This document shows, piece after piece, positions 15,183 to 25,800 of a DNA stretch of 64,000 nucleotides. The DNA lies in assembly GCA_039793685.1 (NCBI GenBank), contig JBDRAL010000086.1, positions 62,001 through 126,000 on the forward strand, given 5' to 3'. Below the pieces are notes generated by a model. That model ran no database searches, had not been told where the DNA came from, and saw only the letters and a list, made by a program, of their open reading frames with translations. Both the position numbers and the translations under genes were made by a program. Each line of letters begins with the position of its first letter. The stretch's first letter is position 1. Source of the stretch: JAAFHI01 sp039793685. GTDB lineage: Bacteria; Acidobacteriota; Blastocatellia; Chloracidobacteriales; Chloracidobacteriaceae.

Positions 15183-15911
15183 TCAAGTTGCGTTTCCTTG
15201 TTCGAGTTCCTCGGCGATGCGTTGGGCGGCTTCCACCGGATCGGGATGGGCCGTAATCGGACGCCCGATGACAAGGTGGCTTGCCCCCACGGCGACCGCT
15301 TCGGCGGGGGTCAGGACGCGCTTCTGGTCGTTGGCCTCCGCCCACGCGGGACGCACGCCGGGCGTGACGATGGCCCACGACCGGTCGGCGATTTCATCCC
15401 TCAAAAACGCGGCTTCGCGCGGAGAACAGACGACGCCGCCCATACCGCTGTCATAGGCCAGTCGCGCCAGTCGCGAGACGGCTTCGGGCGGGGTGCCCTT
15501 CAGACCGATTTCATCGAGCGTATGCTGATCGCTGCTCGTGAGCACCGTAACCGCGAGAATGACCGGCAGCGGAAGGTTTTCCTGTTCGGCGACCTCGCGG
15601 ACGCGCCGCATGGTGGCCCGCATCATTTCGCTTCCGCCGAGCGCGTGAACATTGAACATCTGCACGCCCATCCGGAGCGCCGCAACCGAAGCCGCCGCGA
15701 CCGTGTTGGGAATGTCGTGAAATTTCAGATCGAGAAAAACCTTCGCGCCGCTCGAAAGCACTTCGCGAACGAACGCGGGACCTTCGGCGGTAAAGAGTTC
15801 CTTGCCGATTTTGAACCAGCCGACGTGCGGCGCGAGTTTTTCGGCGAGATTCAGGGCGGCGGCGCGCGACGGGACGTCAAGCGCGACGATGATTCGGTCC
15901 TTCTGTACCAT
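15183..15911 (-). CDS. pyrF: Orotidine 5'-phosphate decarboxylase
   Basis: This enzyme catalyses the last step of de novo UMP synthesis, decarboxylating OMP, in the cytoplasm. From the ATG at 15911 (MVQKDRIIVALDVPSR) it has 242 residues, the normal size. The active-site run FLDLKFHDIPNTV is intact (the Asp-Lys-Asp set), and so are NVHALGG and GVRPAWAEANDQKRVLTP, the latter being the phosphate-gripper region. The open frame extends 26 residues upstream, but that part is not conserved in the family. It is followed by the DUF3108 gene on the same strand. Confidence 0.95.
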   Translation of the reverse strand: MVQKDRIIVALDVPSRAAALNLAEKLAPHVGWFKIGKELFTAEGPAFVREVLSSGAKVFLDLKFHDIPNTVAAASVAALRMGVQMFNVHALGGSEMMRATMRRVREVAEQENLPLPVILAVTVLTSSDQHTLDEIGLKGTPPEAVSRLARLAYDSGMGGVVCSPREAAFLRDEIADRSWAIVTPGVRPAWAEANDQKRVLTPAEAVAVGASHLVIGRPITAHPDPVEAAQRIAEELEQGNAT

Positions 15912-16074
15912 TGGGTCTCCGATGGGTGAAGCGAGATGGGCTTTCACGAAAAACGCCGCCAAGCCTGCCCCGGTGGAAAAACGGAACATTTTGACAACGT
16001 GAAAAAGGAAGTCTAAAACCAGATTGTCGGCCCTCGGGGCCGGAGTTTTATCCTATAAAGCGGTGGACGCCGAA

Positions 16075-16995
16075 ATGTACGACCATCCGGACATCTGGTT
16101 TGTTGAGACCAGTCAGGGCATTTTTCAAATGACCGGGAGCGAAATCGCCTACCTGATCCAGACTGGTCAGATTTTCCCGGATCATCGGCTTTGCCGTCCG
16201 AACGGCTTTTGGTGTGAAGCGGCTCGGACCTACGAATTCGGCGGACTTTTCCCTCCAATTCCACCTCCGGCTTTTCAGACCCTTCAGGTCCCGGTCCAGC
16301 CCACGCCGCAACCGCCGATTCCCCAGCCCCCTGCAAAATTCAAAACGAGACTCGAACATTTCAATAATTCGGTTATCAAACCGGCCCGGGAGTTTTTTTT
16401 GAAGTACCGGGGACGGGTAAAACCCGAAATGTTCATAGCCTGCACCGTCCTCACCGGGGTTGTGGGTGTGGCAATCATGGGGTTGACGCAGTTTTCCTCG
16501 GATCTGACTCCGAACAAGTTGTTCATTGAGGTCAGAATTCTGGAAACCAGCATTGTCGTGGTTGGCGTCACGCTTTCGGTCCTTGGGCTGGTCCTCTCCT
16601 ACAAAACACGCTCGATACTGCATTTACTTTGCGGAATCATCCTTCTGGTCGCCATGTTTTCCGGGTATCAACGACTCAAACAGGACCTCATTGCGGCCTA
16701 TGTACCCGACCGGCACAACACCGTGTTCATCCCGAAACATCGGGAAAGCCGGATGGTGAGTTCGCAACGAACCGATTCCGGTTATTGGCAGACATACGAA
16801 GTTTCCGAAATGCCCGCGACTTCCCGAGTTGAAGTCACCAAGGGCTTTGATCCCCAGGCTCGCTCCGGATGGACCCTTCTCATGATTGCCTCCGGTATGC
16901 TCTTCGGTCTCGGGCTGGGAACCAGCTTGCACAATCTCATTGGTGCTTACTCGTCAAAAGGATCTCGAAACGCATCAGGGCTTTCATTTCGGTGA
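16075..16995 (+). CDS. Membrane protein with N-terminal GYF_2-like domain
   Basis: I chose the ATG at 16075 (MYDHPDIWFVETSQGIFQMT), giving 306 residues. A TTG at 16024 would add 17. Residues 5-60 resemble the GYF_2/DUF4339 module: an aromatic start, GxI/LIQTGQIFPDHRL and a closing RPNGFWCEA. A Pro-rich linker (62-105) and four hydrophobic segments follow (about 130-152, 163-183, 186-206 and 265-290). Such proteins are often found in bacterial membranes with no assigned function. Its 3' end overlaps the convergent PLP-enzyme gene by 12 bases. Confidence 0.75.
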   Translation: MYDHPDIWFVETSQGIFQMTGSEIAYLIQTGQIFPDHRLCRPNGFWCEAARTYEFGGLFPPIPPPAFQTLQVPVQPTPQPPIPQPPAKFKTRLEHFNNSVIKPAREFFLKYRGRVKPEMFIACTVLTGVVGVAIMGLTQFSSDLTPNKLFIEVRILETSIVVVGVTLSVLGLVLSYKTRSILHLLCGIILLVAMFSGYQRLKQDLIAAYVPDRHNTVFIPKHRESRMVSSQRTDSGYWQTYEVSEMPATSRVEVTKGFDPQARSGWTLLMIASGMLFGLGLGTSLHNLIGAYSSKGSRNASGLSFR

Positions 16996-18180
16996 TGAAA
17001 AAACCATCCCACCCGGAAAAACCGGAGGCGGGGTTGAAAACTCAACCGGTCCGAGCGCCTGAGCAAGGTCGGCAATCAGGTCGTCGGGATGTTCCAGCCC
17101 GACCGACAACCGGATGAGGTTTTCGGGCGCTCGCGTGGTCGGCCCTTCAGCCGAGGCACGATGCTCGATGAGGCTTTCAACCCCGCCGATACTGGTGGCG
17201 TGGGTAAACAGTCGCGTCCGGGGCGGAATCGCCTTGGCATCCTCGCGATTTCCCTTGATGGTAAACGACAGCACCCCGCCGAAAAGGGACATCTGGCGCC
17301 GGGCGATGTCGTGGCCGGGGTGTTCGGGGAGGCCGGGGTAGAAAACGTTCTCAACCCGCTTGTGTCCGGCCAGGAACCGGGCCACCTTCATCGCGTTTTC
17401 GGAATGGGCGCGAAAGCGGTACGGCAGGGATCGAATGCTGCGCAACAACAGCCAGCAGTCGAATGGAGCCAGGATGCCCCCACTCAGAATTTGAACCGAC
17501 CGGATGGCCGAAAAGAAATCGTCGTTCTTTTTGGAGATGACTGCCCCTCCAAGCAGGTCGCTGTGCCCGCCAAGAAATTTGGTCAGCGAATGGACGACGA
17601 TATCCGCCCCGAATTCGAAGGGCCGCTGCCCAACCGGAGTCGCGAGCGTATTTTCGGCGACCAGTACCGCGCCGCCGCGATGGGCGATTTCGGCCACGGC
17701 TGCAATATCCACCACGGCCAACAGCGGATTGGAAGGCGACTCGATCCAGACCAGCTTCGTATTCGGACGCATTGCTTCCGCGACGTTGGCCGGATTTTCC
17801 GCCTCGACAAACGTCACCCCCAGTTTCCACCGGTCGAACACCTCTCGCAGCAAGGTGGCCGTTCCGAAATAAACATCCTTTGCGATCACCACATGGTCGG
17901 AGGGCGAGAGCGCCTGAAACACGGCAGCGGCCGCGGCGTTTCCGGAAGCGAAGCAAGCCGCCGCTTCCCCGCCTTCAAGATCGGAGAGACAGGCTTCGAG
18001 GGCGTTGCGGTTGGGATTCCCCGCCCGAGCATAGACGAAGCCTCCCGGGCACAGGCCGTCTTCATCACGCTGAAAGTTCGTCGAAAAATGAATCGGCGGC
18101 ATGATCGCGCCGGTGGCCGGGTCAGGCGCGCCGCCCGCGTGGACGGCACGGGTTTCGATGTTGTCGCTCGAATTGCTCAT
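16984..18180 (-). CDS. Cystathionine gamma-synthase/lyase family PLP enzyme
   Basis: The 398-residue protein belongs to the Cys/Met metabolism PLP family (type I fold). The cofactor lysine is K201 in HSLTKFLGGHSDLLGG. The N-terminal signature IMPPIHFSTNF and the YARAGNPNRNALE run, which binds phosphate in the partner subunit, are present. The usual DNTFATP motif reads ENTLATP here. The C-terminal RLSVGLEHPDDLIADL is standard. Members carry out cystathionine gamma-synthesis, gamma-elimination or O-acetylhomoserine sulfhydrylation, and sequence alone does not decide between them. No other Met or Cys gene is adjacent. No SAM riboswitch was recognised upstream. Confidence 0.88.
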   Translation of the reverse strand: MSNSSDNIETRAVHAGGAPDPATGAIMPPIHFSTNFQRDEDGLCPGGFVYARAGNPNRNALEACLSDLEGGEAAACFASGNAAAAAVFQALSPSDHVVIAKDVYFGTATLLREVFDRWKLGVTFVEAENPANVAEAMRPNTKLVWIESPSNPLLAVVDIAAVAEIAHRGGAVLVAENTLATPVGQRPFEFGADIVVHSLTKFLGGHSDLLGGAVISKKNDDFFSAIRSVQILSGGILAPFDCWLLLRSIRSLPYRFRAHSENAMKVARFLAGHKRVENVFYPGLPEHPGHDIARRQMSLFGGVLSFTIKGNREDAKAIPPRTRLFTHATSIGGVESLIEHRASAEGPTTRAPENLIRLSVGLEHPDDLIADLAQALGPVEFSTPPPVFPGGMVFSSPK

Positions 18181-18633
18181 GAGGCGAAAAATCTTCCGGT
18201 GTGGAATTGAGGGGACGAGTTACTTATCCCCGAATGGGCGCGCAGATTATCACAAGGCCAGGTTGACGGCGGGAAGACCCTTTTCTGAAACCAACATTAG
18301 AAAATCCCCGGAATTGCCCCCTGGAACATTCGGTTTCCTGAATCCGGGTTCAAAAAAATGAATGCCGAATGAAGCCTCCGGCCCTTCGATGAAAAAAAAG
18401 CGCTTGTTAAACGCTCAAATTTCCAATTCGGATGAAAAACTTCAAATCTCCAACTCATAAAAACGCTTTTCCGGATAAATCCGGGGAACCCCCTGATTGT
18501 TGACCGGTTCGGCACAATGTTTGCCAGAAAGTCGGGCACATTAAAACGCTCGAAGAAGCAATAACGGTTTCCCAAACCCGATCTTTCCAAGCGAGATCAG
18601 GTTTGGGCGGATAACGAATAATTGGAGATTTCA
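18181..18633. other. Gene-free divergent region upstream of the first Oar-like receptor
   Basis: These 453 bases lie between divergent genes. The part nearest the receptor contains GGAG 8 bases before its ATG. The interior is A/T-richer than the flanking genes and should hold promoters for both directions. No ORF with plausible coding character, no hairpin terminator and no repeat was recognised. Confidence 0.6.
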
Positions 18634-21600
18634 ATGATCAAGCTGACTTCTCGCACACGAAACCTGCCGCTCCGAGCAGGCCTGAACTGGTTGTTGCCGG
18701 CATTGTTCATGCTGGTTCTCGGTTCATCGGCCGCGTTCGCACAGATCGGCACGAGTACAGTCCGAGGTACGGTCACGGATGAACAGGGGGCGGCAATCGG
18801 CGGGGCCACTGTCACCCTCGTCAATCCGACCACCAACGCCACCCGGACCCAGACGACCGGGGCCGACGGGAGTTACAGTTTCACCGGGATTCCCATCGGG
18901 ACCTACAACCTGAAGGTCGAAGCCGCCAACTTCAAGCAGGCGCTCATCGAGGCCGTCCAGGCCACGGTTGACGGTACGACCAGCCAGAACGTTACCCTCA
19001 CGGTGGGAAACACCGATGAAGTCGTCACGGTGACCGGCGACTCGGCTGAGTCTCTCGTCAACCGGCAGGACGCCACCATCGGCAACACCATCACGCAACG
19101 GCAGATCATCGAATTGCCGCTGGCGGCCCGCAACATCGGCGGCCTGCTCAACCTGCAACCCGGCGTGACGCCGGGGGGCGCGGTGTCGGGTTCGCGTTCG
19201 GACCAGGCCAACGTCACCCTCGACGGTGTGGACATCAACGAACAGCAGAACAACTCGACCGCCGTTTCGGCGTTCAACACCAACCTTCCGCCGAACTCGC
19301 CCGTCCTTCGCACTTCGCCGGAATCAGTCGAGGAATTCCGCGTCACGGTCAGCAACCCCAACGCCAACCAGGGTCGCTCGGCGGGCGCGCAGATTTCGCT
19401 CGTGACCAAGAGCGGCACGAACGAATTCCACGGTTCGGCCTTCTGGTTTCACCGGCCGACCATCGGCCGCGCCGGAAACTGGTTCAACAACGCCAACGGT
19501 CAGGAATCGCCCCGGATTCTTCAAAACGTGTTCGGCGGCGCCATCGGCGGCCCGATCAAGAAGGACCGGCTGTTCTTCTTCTACAACTATGAAGGACGCC
19601 GCGATCGCTCCCAGACCTCGGTGCTTCAGACGGTTCCGCTCGCCAGCCTCGGCCGCGGCGAACTGCGGTTTCCCGAAGGAATCCGCGATCCCAACACCGG
19701 CATCATCACCCCGACCGGAAACATCATCACCCTGACCTCGGCCCAGATCGCCCAGGCGTTTCCGACGCTCGCGGCGGCCAACAACGGCAACGCGGTGAAC
19801 CCGGCGGCGGCGGCCTACCTTGCGGCGGCGGCGGCTCGTTACCGGGCCAACGATACCGGCGCGGGTGACGGCTTCAACACGAGCGGCTTCCGCTTCAACA
19901 CGCCCACGCCCTTCGACTTCAACGCCCACATCGCCCGGCTCGACTGGAAAGTCGACAACGAGGGCAAACACACGCTTTATGCCCGGGTCAATGTGCAGTA
20001 TGACCTGATCGGTCAGGGATCGTTCCTTCCCGATACCCCAGCGACCAATCTCTGGCAGCACCCGGTCGGTATCGCCGCCGGACACACCTGGCTGATCAAC
20101 AACAACTGGACCAACCAGTTCCGTTACGGTCTGACCCGCAACGCCCTCAGCAATCAGGGTGACACGGCGTCGAACTTCGTGAACTTCCGTTTTGTCTTCC
20201 AGCCGACCGCCAACGCGCGGACGCTCGACCGGATTTCCCCGACGCACAACTTCACGAACGACACGACCTACATCAACGGCAACCACACGTTCCAGTTCGG
20301 GACCAACATCCGGATCATCCGCAATCGGCGCAACGGCCTCGACCGGGCGTTCGACTTCGGCGTGGTGAACCCGACCTTCTACTCGGCGAGCCTGACGACG
20401 CCAATCAACAACTTCATCAGCAACAATGGTGCCACGAACATCCGCATCGCCCCGGCCGGCAACGTCCCGGCGCGCGATTCGGTGAACGCGCTCATCGGCC
20501 GCATCAACCAGTACACCGCGTTCTTCACCTACGACGCCGACGGCGCGCTGCTTCCGAGCGGCACGGGCGCCCGCCGGACGTTCGCTTCGGAAGAGTATGA
20601 CTTCTATTTTCAGGACACTTGGCGCATCAAGCAGAACCTGACGCTGACCTACGGCATCCGGTACGGTCTGAGCCGCCCGGTGTATGAAGTGAACGGCCTC
20701 CAGGCCGGCACGAACATTCCGCTCGGTGACATTCTCGAAGGCCGCCGGGTGGCCGGCGAAGCCGGTCGCGCCTTCAACGACCTGGTCACGATCAACCGCT
20801 CCGGCCCAGCCAACGGCGGCGACCCGCTGTACCAGTTCTCCAAGAACAACTGGCAGCCGCGCGTGGCCATCGCCTGGTCGCCGGACTTCAAGGACGGCTT
20901 CCTCGGCAAGGTCCTCGGCAAGAACCAGGAATCGGTCTTCCGCGCCGGGTTCTCGCTCGTGAACGACTACTTCGGCCAGCAGATCGCGGTTCAGTTCGAA
21001 GCCCAGAACACCCTCGGCTTCGTTCAGCAGCAGAACACCTCGTTCGCGCAGTTCAACCTCTCGACCCGTCCGGCCCCGCTGTTCACGGGTCAGGGACAGT
21101 CCTTCCGGACCTTCCCCGGCATCAACCCGTCCAACAACCTCGTGTTCCCGCTGACCCAGCCCGCCGACGGGCAGCAGCGCATCGAGCAGTCCATCGACCA
21201 GACCACCCAGCTTCCGCGCAACTTCACCTGGAACTTCTCCTACGGTCGTCAGTTGCCGGCGGGCATCTTCGTCGAAGCGTCCTACCTTGGTCGTCTGGGC
21301 CGGAATCTTCTCGCCCAGCGCGACGTGATGGCGCTGACCAACCTTCGCGACCCGATTTCCGGAACCGACTGGTACACCGCCGCCGGCCAGCTCGAAGACC
21401 TGCGCCGCGCCGGAACGCCAATCAGCCAGATTCCGAACATCCCCTACTTCAACAACGTGTTCATCCCCGGCTCGCTCGACGCGAATCTCTTCGGTCAGGG
21501 CTTCACGAACACGCAGGCCGTTTACGCCCTCACCCAGAACCCCTCCGCGTTCGGTCTCCTCGGACCGGCGGACTGGACCACTATCCAGCTCATCCTCAAC

Positions 21601-22494
21601 AACAGCCCCCGTCCGGGCGGATACCAGATCACCGGTATTTCAAACCTTGGAGAAGACCTGTTCTTCCACCCGCAGTATGGCGCGCTCAACGCCATCAGCA
21701 GCGTGGGCAACTCCGACTACCACGGTCTGGCCATCACGGCCCGCCAGAGGTACAAGGACATCCTGAGCTGGGACTTCAACTACACGTTCTCGAAGTCGCT
21801 CGACGATGCTTCGGGCCTCCAGACCGCCGGTTTCTTCGGCGGCGGCGGTCTGATCCTCAACCCCTATCGCCAGCGTGACAACCGGGCCGCTTCCGGGTTT
21901 GACATCCGACACATCATCAACGCCAACTTCGTCGCCCAGTTGCCCTTCGGCCGGGGCCGGGCCTTCCTGAGCGACATTCCGAAATGGGCCGATGCTTTCA
22001 TCGGCGGGTGGCAGTTGGGCGGCATCGTTCGGTACAACACCGGCGCGCCGGTGGGCGCGGTCGGCCAGGACGGCACGGCCTACGCCACAAACTGGCAGGT
22101 CCCGAGCAACCTGACCCGCATTCGCGACATTTCGACGTCACCGACCCGTGGCAACAACCCGAACCTGTTCAGCGACCCGACCTTCGCGTCGCAGAGCTTC
22201 CGGAGCGCCCGCCCGGGCGAAACCGGCGAGCGGAACGTGTTCCGTCTGCCCTCGTTCGCAAACCTCGACATGAGCCTCGCGAAATCGTTCAACCTCCCGT
22301 GGAGCGAAAAACAGCGTCTCCAGTTCCGGTGGGAAGTGTTCAACGCGACCAACTTCCAGCCGTTCACCGGCGTGGCTTCCCTGTCGGCCCCGACCGACCC
22401 CTTCCGCAGTGCCGCGAACCCCAATTTCGGACGCTTCACGGCGGTTCAGAACCAGCCTCGCTTCATGCAGTTCGTCCTCCGGTACGTTTTCTAA
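18634..22494 (+). CDS. Oar-like TonB-dependent outer-membrane receptor (first copy)
   Basis: The protein has 1286 residues from the ATG at 18634 (GGAG 8 bases upstream; the frame also has a TTG at 18622). A signal peptide covers about 1-37. A carboxypeptidase-regulatory-like beta domain follows (about 40-125; STVRGTVTDEQGAAIGGATV). The plug region is at about 130-260 (RDATIGN-like stretch, LPLAARNIGGLLNLQPGV, SGTNEFHGSAFWFHRP). A large beta-barrel ends in FVLRYVF, the aromatic C-terminus expected for BAM insertion. This architecture is greatly expanded in Acidobacteriota, where the proteins are presumed to import oligosaccharides or peptides. No substrate can be assigned, and no TonB, ExbB or ExbD gene is nearby. 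A strong terminator follows, so it is probably a single-gene unit. Confidence 0.92.
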   Translation: MIKLTSRTRNLPLRAGLNWLLPALFMLVLGSSAAFAQIGTSTVRGTVTDEQGAAIGGATVTLVNPTTNATRTQTTGADGSYSFTGIPIGTYNLKVEAANFKQALIEAVQATVDGTTSQNVTLTVGNTDEVVTVTGDSAESLVNRQDATIGNTITQRQIIELPLAARNIGGLLNLQPGVTPGGAVSGSRSDQANVTLDGVDINEQQNNSTAVSAFNTNLPPNSPVLRTSPESVEEFRVTVSNPNANQGRSAGAQISLVTKSGTNEFHGSAFWFHRPTIGRAGNWFNNANGQESPRILQNVFGGAIGGPIKKDRLFFFYNYEGRRDRSQTSVLQTVPLASLGRGELRFPEGIRDPNTGIITPTGNIITLTSAQIAQAFPTLAAANNGNAVNPAAAAYLAAAAARYRANDTGAGDGFNTSGFRFNTPTPFDFNAHIARLDWKVDNEGKHTLYARVNVQYDLIGQGSFLPDTPATNLWQHPVGIAAGHTWLINNNWTNQFRYGLTRNALSNQGDTASNFVNFRFVFQPTANARTLDRISPTHNFTNDTTYINGNHTFQFGTNIRIIRNRRNGLDRAFDFGVVNPTFYSASLTTPINNFISNNGATNIRIAPAGNVPARDSVNALIGRINQYTAFFTYDADGALLPSGTGARRTFASEEYDFYFQDTWRIKQNLTLTYGIRYGLSRPVYEVNGLQAGTNIPLGDILEGRRVAGEAGRAFNDLVTINRSGPANGGDPLYQFSKNNWQPRVAIAWSPDFKDGFLGKVLGKNQESVFRAGFSLVNDYFGQQIAVQFEAQNTLGFVQQQNTSFAQFNLSTRPAPLFTGQGQSFRTFPGINPSNNLVFPLTQPADGQQRIEQSIDQTTQLPRNFTWNFSYGRQLPAGIFVEASYLGRLGRNLLAQRDVMALTNLRDPISGTDWYTAAGQLEDLRRAGTPISQIPNIPYFNNVFIPGSLDANLFGQGFTNTQAVYALTQNPSAFGLLGPADWTTIQLILNNSPRPGGYQITGISNLGEDLFFHPQYGALNAISSVGNSDYHGLAITARQRYKDILSWDFNYTFSKSLDDASGLQTAGFFGGGGLILNPYRQRDNRAASGFDIRHIINANFVAQLPFGRGRAFLSDIPKWADAFIGGWQLGGIVRYNTGAPVGAVGQDGTAYATNWQVPSNLTRIRDISTSPTRGNNPNLFSDPTFASQSFRSARPGETGERNVFRLPSFANLDMSLAKSFNLPWSEKQRLQFRWEVFNATNFQPFTGVASLSAPTDPFRSAANPNFGRFTAVQNQPRFMQFVLRYVF

Positions 22495-22844
22495 AGGGAG
22501 GCATCAACGACACCCTTTACAGGGAGACCGAAAACGGTCTCCCTTTTTCTTTTCACCAGTGTTTGTCCCGAATTCCAAATTCCGTACATCCGGCAAAAAA
22601 TCCGAGAATTTGGTTTTTCTTCAAAAAAATTCAACAGAATTTGTTTAGGCAATTTTAATTAAATTCAACTCGTGGAATGAGTTCCTCAAAAAAATCCGTT
22701 TCCGGGCAAATCGGCACGGAGCTTGCATAAGTATGTTTATCCACAGAGCAGAAACTACGGGTTTCCCGAATTTTCGAAGGGTTTCGCCCAGTCAATCCTG
22801 GGTCGAAAAACCGAAACGCTCAACAATTTTCCGAGGAGAACTTC
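22495..22844. other. Intergenic region between the first two receptors
   Basis: It holds the terminator at 22521-22550, then about 290 A/T-richer bases that should contain the promoter and leader of the second receptor. CGAGGAG lies 7 bases before that receptor's ATG. No further gene or repeat was recognised. Confidence 0.6.
22521..22550 (+). terminator. Rho-independent terminator after the first receptor
   Basis: A 10-bp stem (AGGGAGACCG at 22521-22530 with CGGTCTCCCT at 22535-22544), a 4-base A loop and a following T-run. It lies 26 bases past the stop codon. Confidence 0.93.
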
Positions 22845-25800
22845 ATGGCACGAACACTCACCAGTCGAATCGGATTGGTCCTTGCCCTCTTTTTTGGGCT
22901 GGCCATGACCGGTACTGCTTTTGGTCAGGATGCCACGGGGAAGGTCACCGGCACCATCACCGACCAACAAGGTGCCGTCATTGCCGGTGCGAAAGTGACT
23001 GTCACCAACGTGGCGACCAATATCAGTCGCGAGGCAACCACCGACGGAAACGGGAATTACCAGATTCCGCTCATTCCAATCGGTACCTATGTCATCACGG
23101 TTGAAGCCAACGGCTTTCGCAAAACGGTCAGCGCCGAGGAAAAGCTTCTCATCAACCAGACCCTTCGGTTCGATGCCAAACTCGAGGCCGGGGGCGGTTC
23201 CGAAGTTGTTGAAGTAAGTACCCAGACAACTCCCATCGAAACCTCGAATCCGACCCTTGGTGCGTCCGTTACCGAACGGCCAATCCTGAATCTTCCGCTG
23301 AACGGCCGGAACGTCCTTCAACTCGCCCTGCTTCAGGCGGGGGTGACGGAAACGAACCCCGGCAACACCGGCGCTGGCGGTTTCGGCGTTTCGGGCGGAC
23401 GCAACGACTCGGTGGCATTTCTGCTCGACGGAGGCAACAACAACAGCCTCCTCAATAACGGGGTGGTCCTCAATCCGAATCCCGACTCCATTGCCGAGTT
23501 CCGGATTCTGACGAGCAACTACACGGCTGAATTCGGCCGGAACGCGGGCGGGGTCATCAGCGTGGTGACCAAATCCGGCACTAACCGCCTCCACGGCAGC
23601 GCCTACAACTATCTCCGCAATGATGCGCTCAACGCGAACACCTATTTCAACAATTCCACCGGAACGCCCCGCGAAGTGCTCAAGCGGAATCAGTTCGGCG
23701 GCACGGTCGGTGGCCCCATCCTCATTCCCGGCTTCATCAACGGGAAGGATCGGTTCTTTTTCTTCGTGAGCTATCAGGGCCAGCGTCAGACGCAGGCACA
23801 GACCTCAACGAACATTCCCGTATTCACTCCGGCGGAACTTCGCGGCGACTTTTCAGCCTCGGATCCTGACCGTCGGCAGAACGTCGCCAACTTCCTGAAC
23901 GCCAACCCATTCTTCCAGGCCAACCCGGCCAGCCGCAATCTCGGCATCATCGACCCCGCCCGGATCAACCCGGTGGCACAGCGCTACATTCAGGCGGGCC
24001 TCATTCCGAGCGATCCGACCGGCCTTCGCACCTTCCAGTCGGCCGGTAAGTCGGACAGCAACGAATTGACCACCCGGCTCGACTTCCGCCTGAGCGACAA
24101 GGACAACATCTCGGCCACGCTCGGTTTTAACCGCTCACCCGTGACGTCCCCCTTCTCGGGAACGAACGTGAACGGATTCCCGAGTACGACCAAGCAGAAC
24201 CGCTATTTCTCGAACATCGCCTACACGCGGACCTTCACGCCGACCTTCATTTCGGAATTCCGCCTGACGGCCCAGCGGCTCAACACGCAGCAGAACTTCC
24301 CGGCCAATTCGAATCCCGGCCCGTCCGATCTGGGTATCAATGTCACCCCGGACCTCGTCACCGGACCGCCCCGCCTGGATTTCGATACCGGGATGAGCAT
24401 CGGGTACAACCCGAACGGTCCGGCAACCCTCATCAACAACACCTTCGGATACACCTCGACCTCGACCTGGACGAAGGGCAACCACACGATCAAGTTCGGC
24501 GGCGTCTACAACGCATACCAGAACAACACCGTCTATGCCTTTTATCCGGTGGGGAACTTTTTCTTCTACGGGTCGTCGGGCGGCAGCGGAACCCAGGTTG
24601 ACCTGGCGGACTTCCTGCTCGGACTTCCCGACGAATACCTCCAGTTCGGGAACGCCCCGTCGGACATCCGCTCCAAGTCCACTTCCCTGTTCGCTCAGGA
24701 CGAATGGCGGATCAACAAGCGGCTGACCCTCACCTACGGCCTGCGCTATGAATACAGCCAGCCGAAATTCGATACCCGCAGCCGCTCTTTCTCGCTCCGT
24801 CAGGGCCAGCAATCGCAGGTGTTCATCAACGCCCCGCGCGGCCTTCTGTTCCCCGGCGATCCCGGCGTGCCGCGTGGCTCGAACAATTCCGACTTCAACG
24901 ACTTTGCACCGCGTCTCGGTTTCGCCTATTCGCCCTTCGACAGCGGCAAGACGAGCATCCGCGGCGGTTTCGGGGTTTTCTACGACGTACTGAAAGGCGA
25001 GGACAACCTTCAGTTCAACGGCCAGGCGCCCTTCTTCGGGTTTGCCGACCTGTTCTTCGCGCCCCCCGAAACCATCACCGGCACGGTTCCCTACTTTGGT
25101 GCCCCGTTTCTGAACGACCTCAACAACACGCCCAACTCCTTCCCCTCCCGGGTTCCCCCGCGGAACATCGACTTCGCCGCGGCGGGCTTTCTCCCGGCGG
25201 GCGGTGGCGGTGTGTATTACGTCGATCGCAACCTGCGCACACCGTACAGCTATCAGTACAACCTGAGCATCCAGCATGAACTCGTGAAGGACATCGTCGT
25301 CGAAGCCAACTATGTGGGCAGCCAGTCCCGGAAGCTCACCGGCCTCGTCGATGCCAACCCCTATGTTCTCGGCACGACCACCCGGACCTTCAACGTCGGG
25401 CTCCCGCAGACCGGCTTCAGCTACCTGCCTGAATTCCGGAATGTCGGCACGGGCAACTACAACGCGCTGCAACTGACCGTCAACAAGCGGCCGAGCAGCA
25501 CCCGGTTCATCGGAACGACCTACTTCACTTTCGGGTACACCTGGTCCCGGACGATGGACACCGGATCAGGCTTCCGGAACCGGAATGCCAGCGTTCCGGC
25601 CTACAATCCGAAACTGTTTTACGCCGCGGCCGACTTCGACCTGCGTCACCGGGTGACGTTCAGCGGCGGCTGGGACGTTCCCTTCGACAAGTGGTTCAAA
25701 CCGCTCCCGACCCTGCTCACCAAGGGCTGGAGCATCTATCCGATCCTGACCTACCGGACGGGATTCCCCCTCGACATTTTCGCGGGCTTCTCCCAGTCCG

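Noticed and set aside
16024..16074. TTG start for the GYF-like protein
   Set aside because: The 17 added residues do not fit the domain start and no ribosome site precedes the TTG; the ATG at 16075 was preferred.
18181..18300. SAM riboswitch upstream of the transsulfuration-type gene
   Set aside because: The expected conserved core and pseudoknot segments were not seen on the minus strand.
24135..25472. 445-residue minus-strand ORF
   Set aside because: It lies wholly opposite the second receptor, has low-complexity Arg/Val/Gly composition and no recognisable motif; it is an antisense shadow of GC-rich coding DNA.
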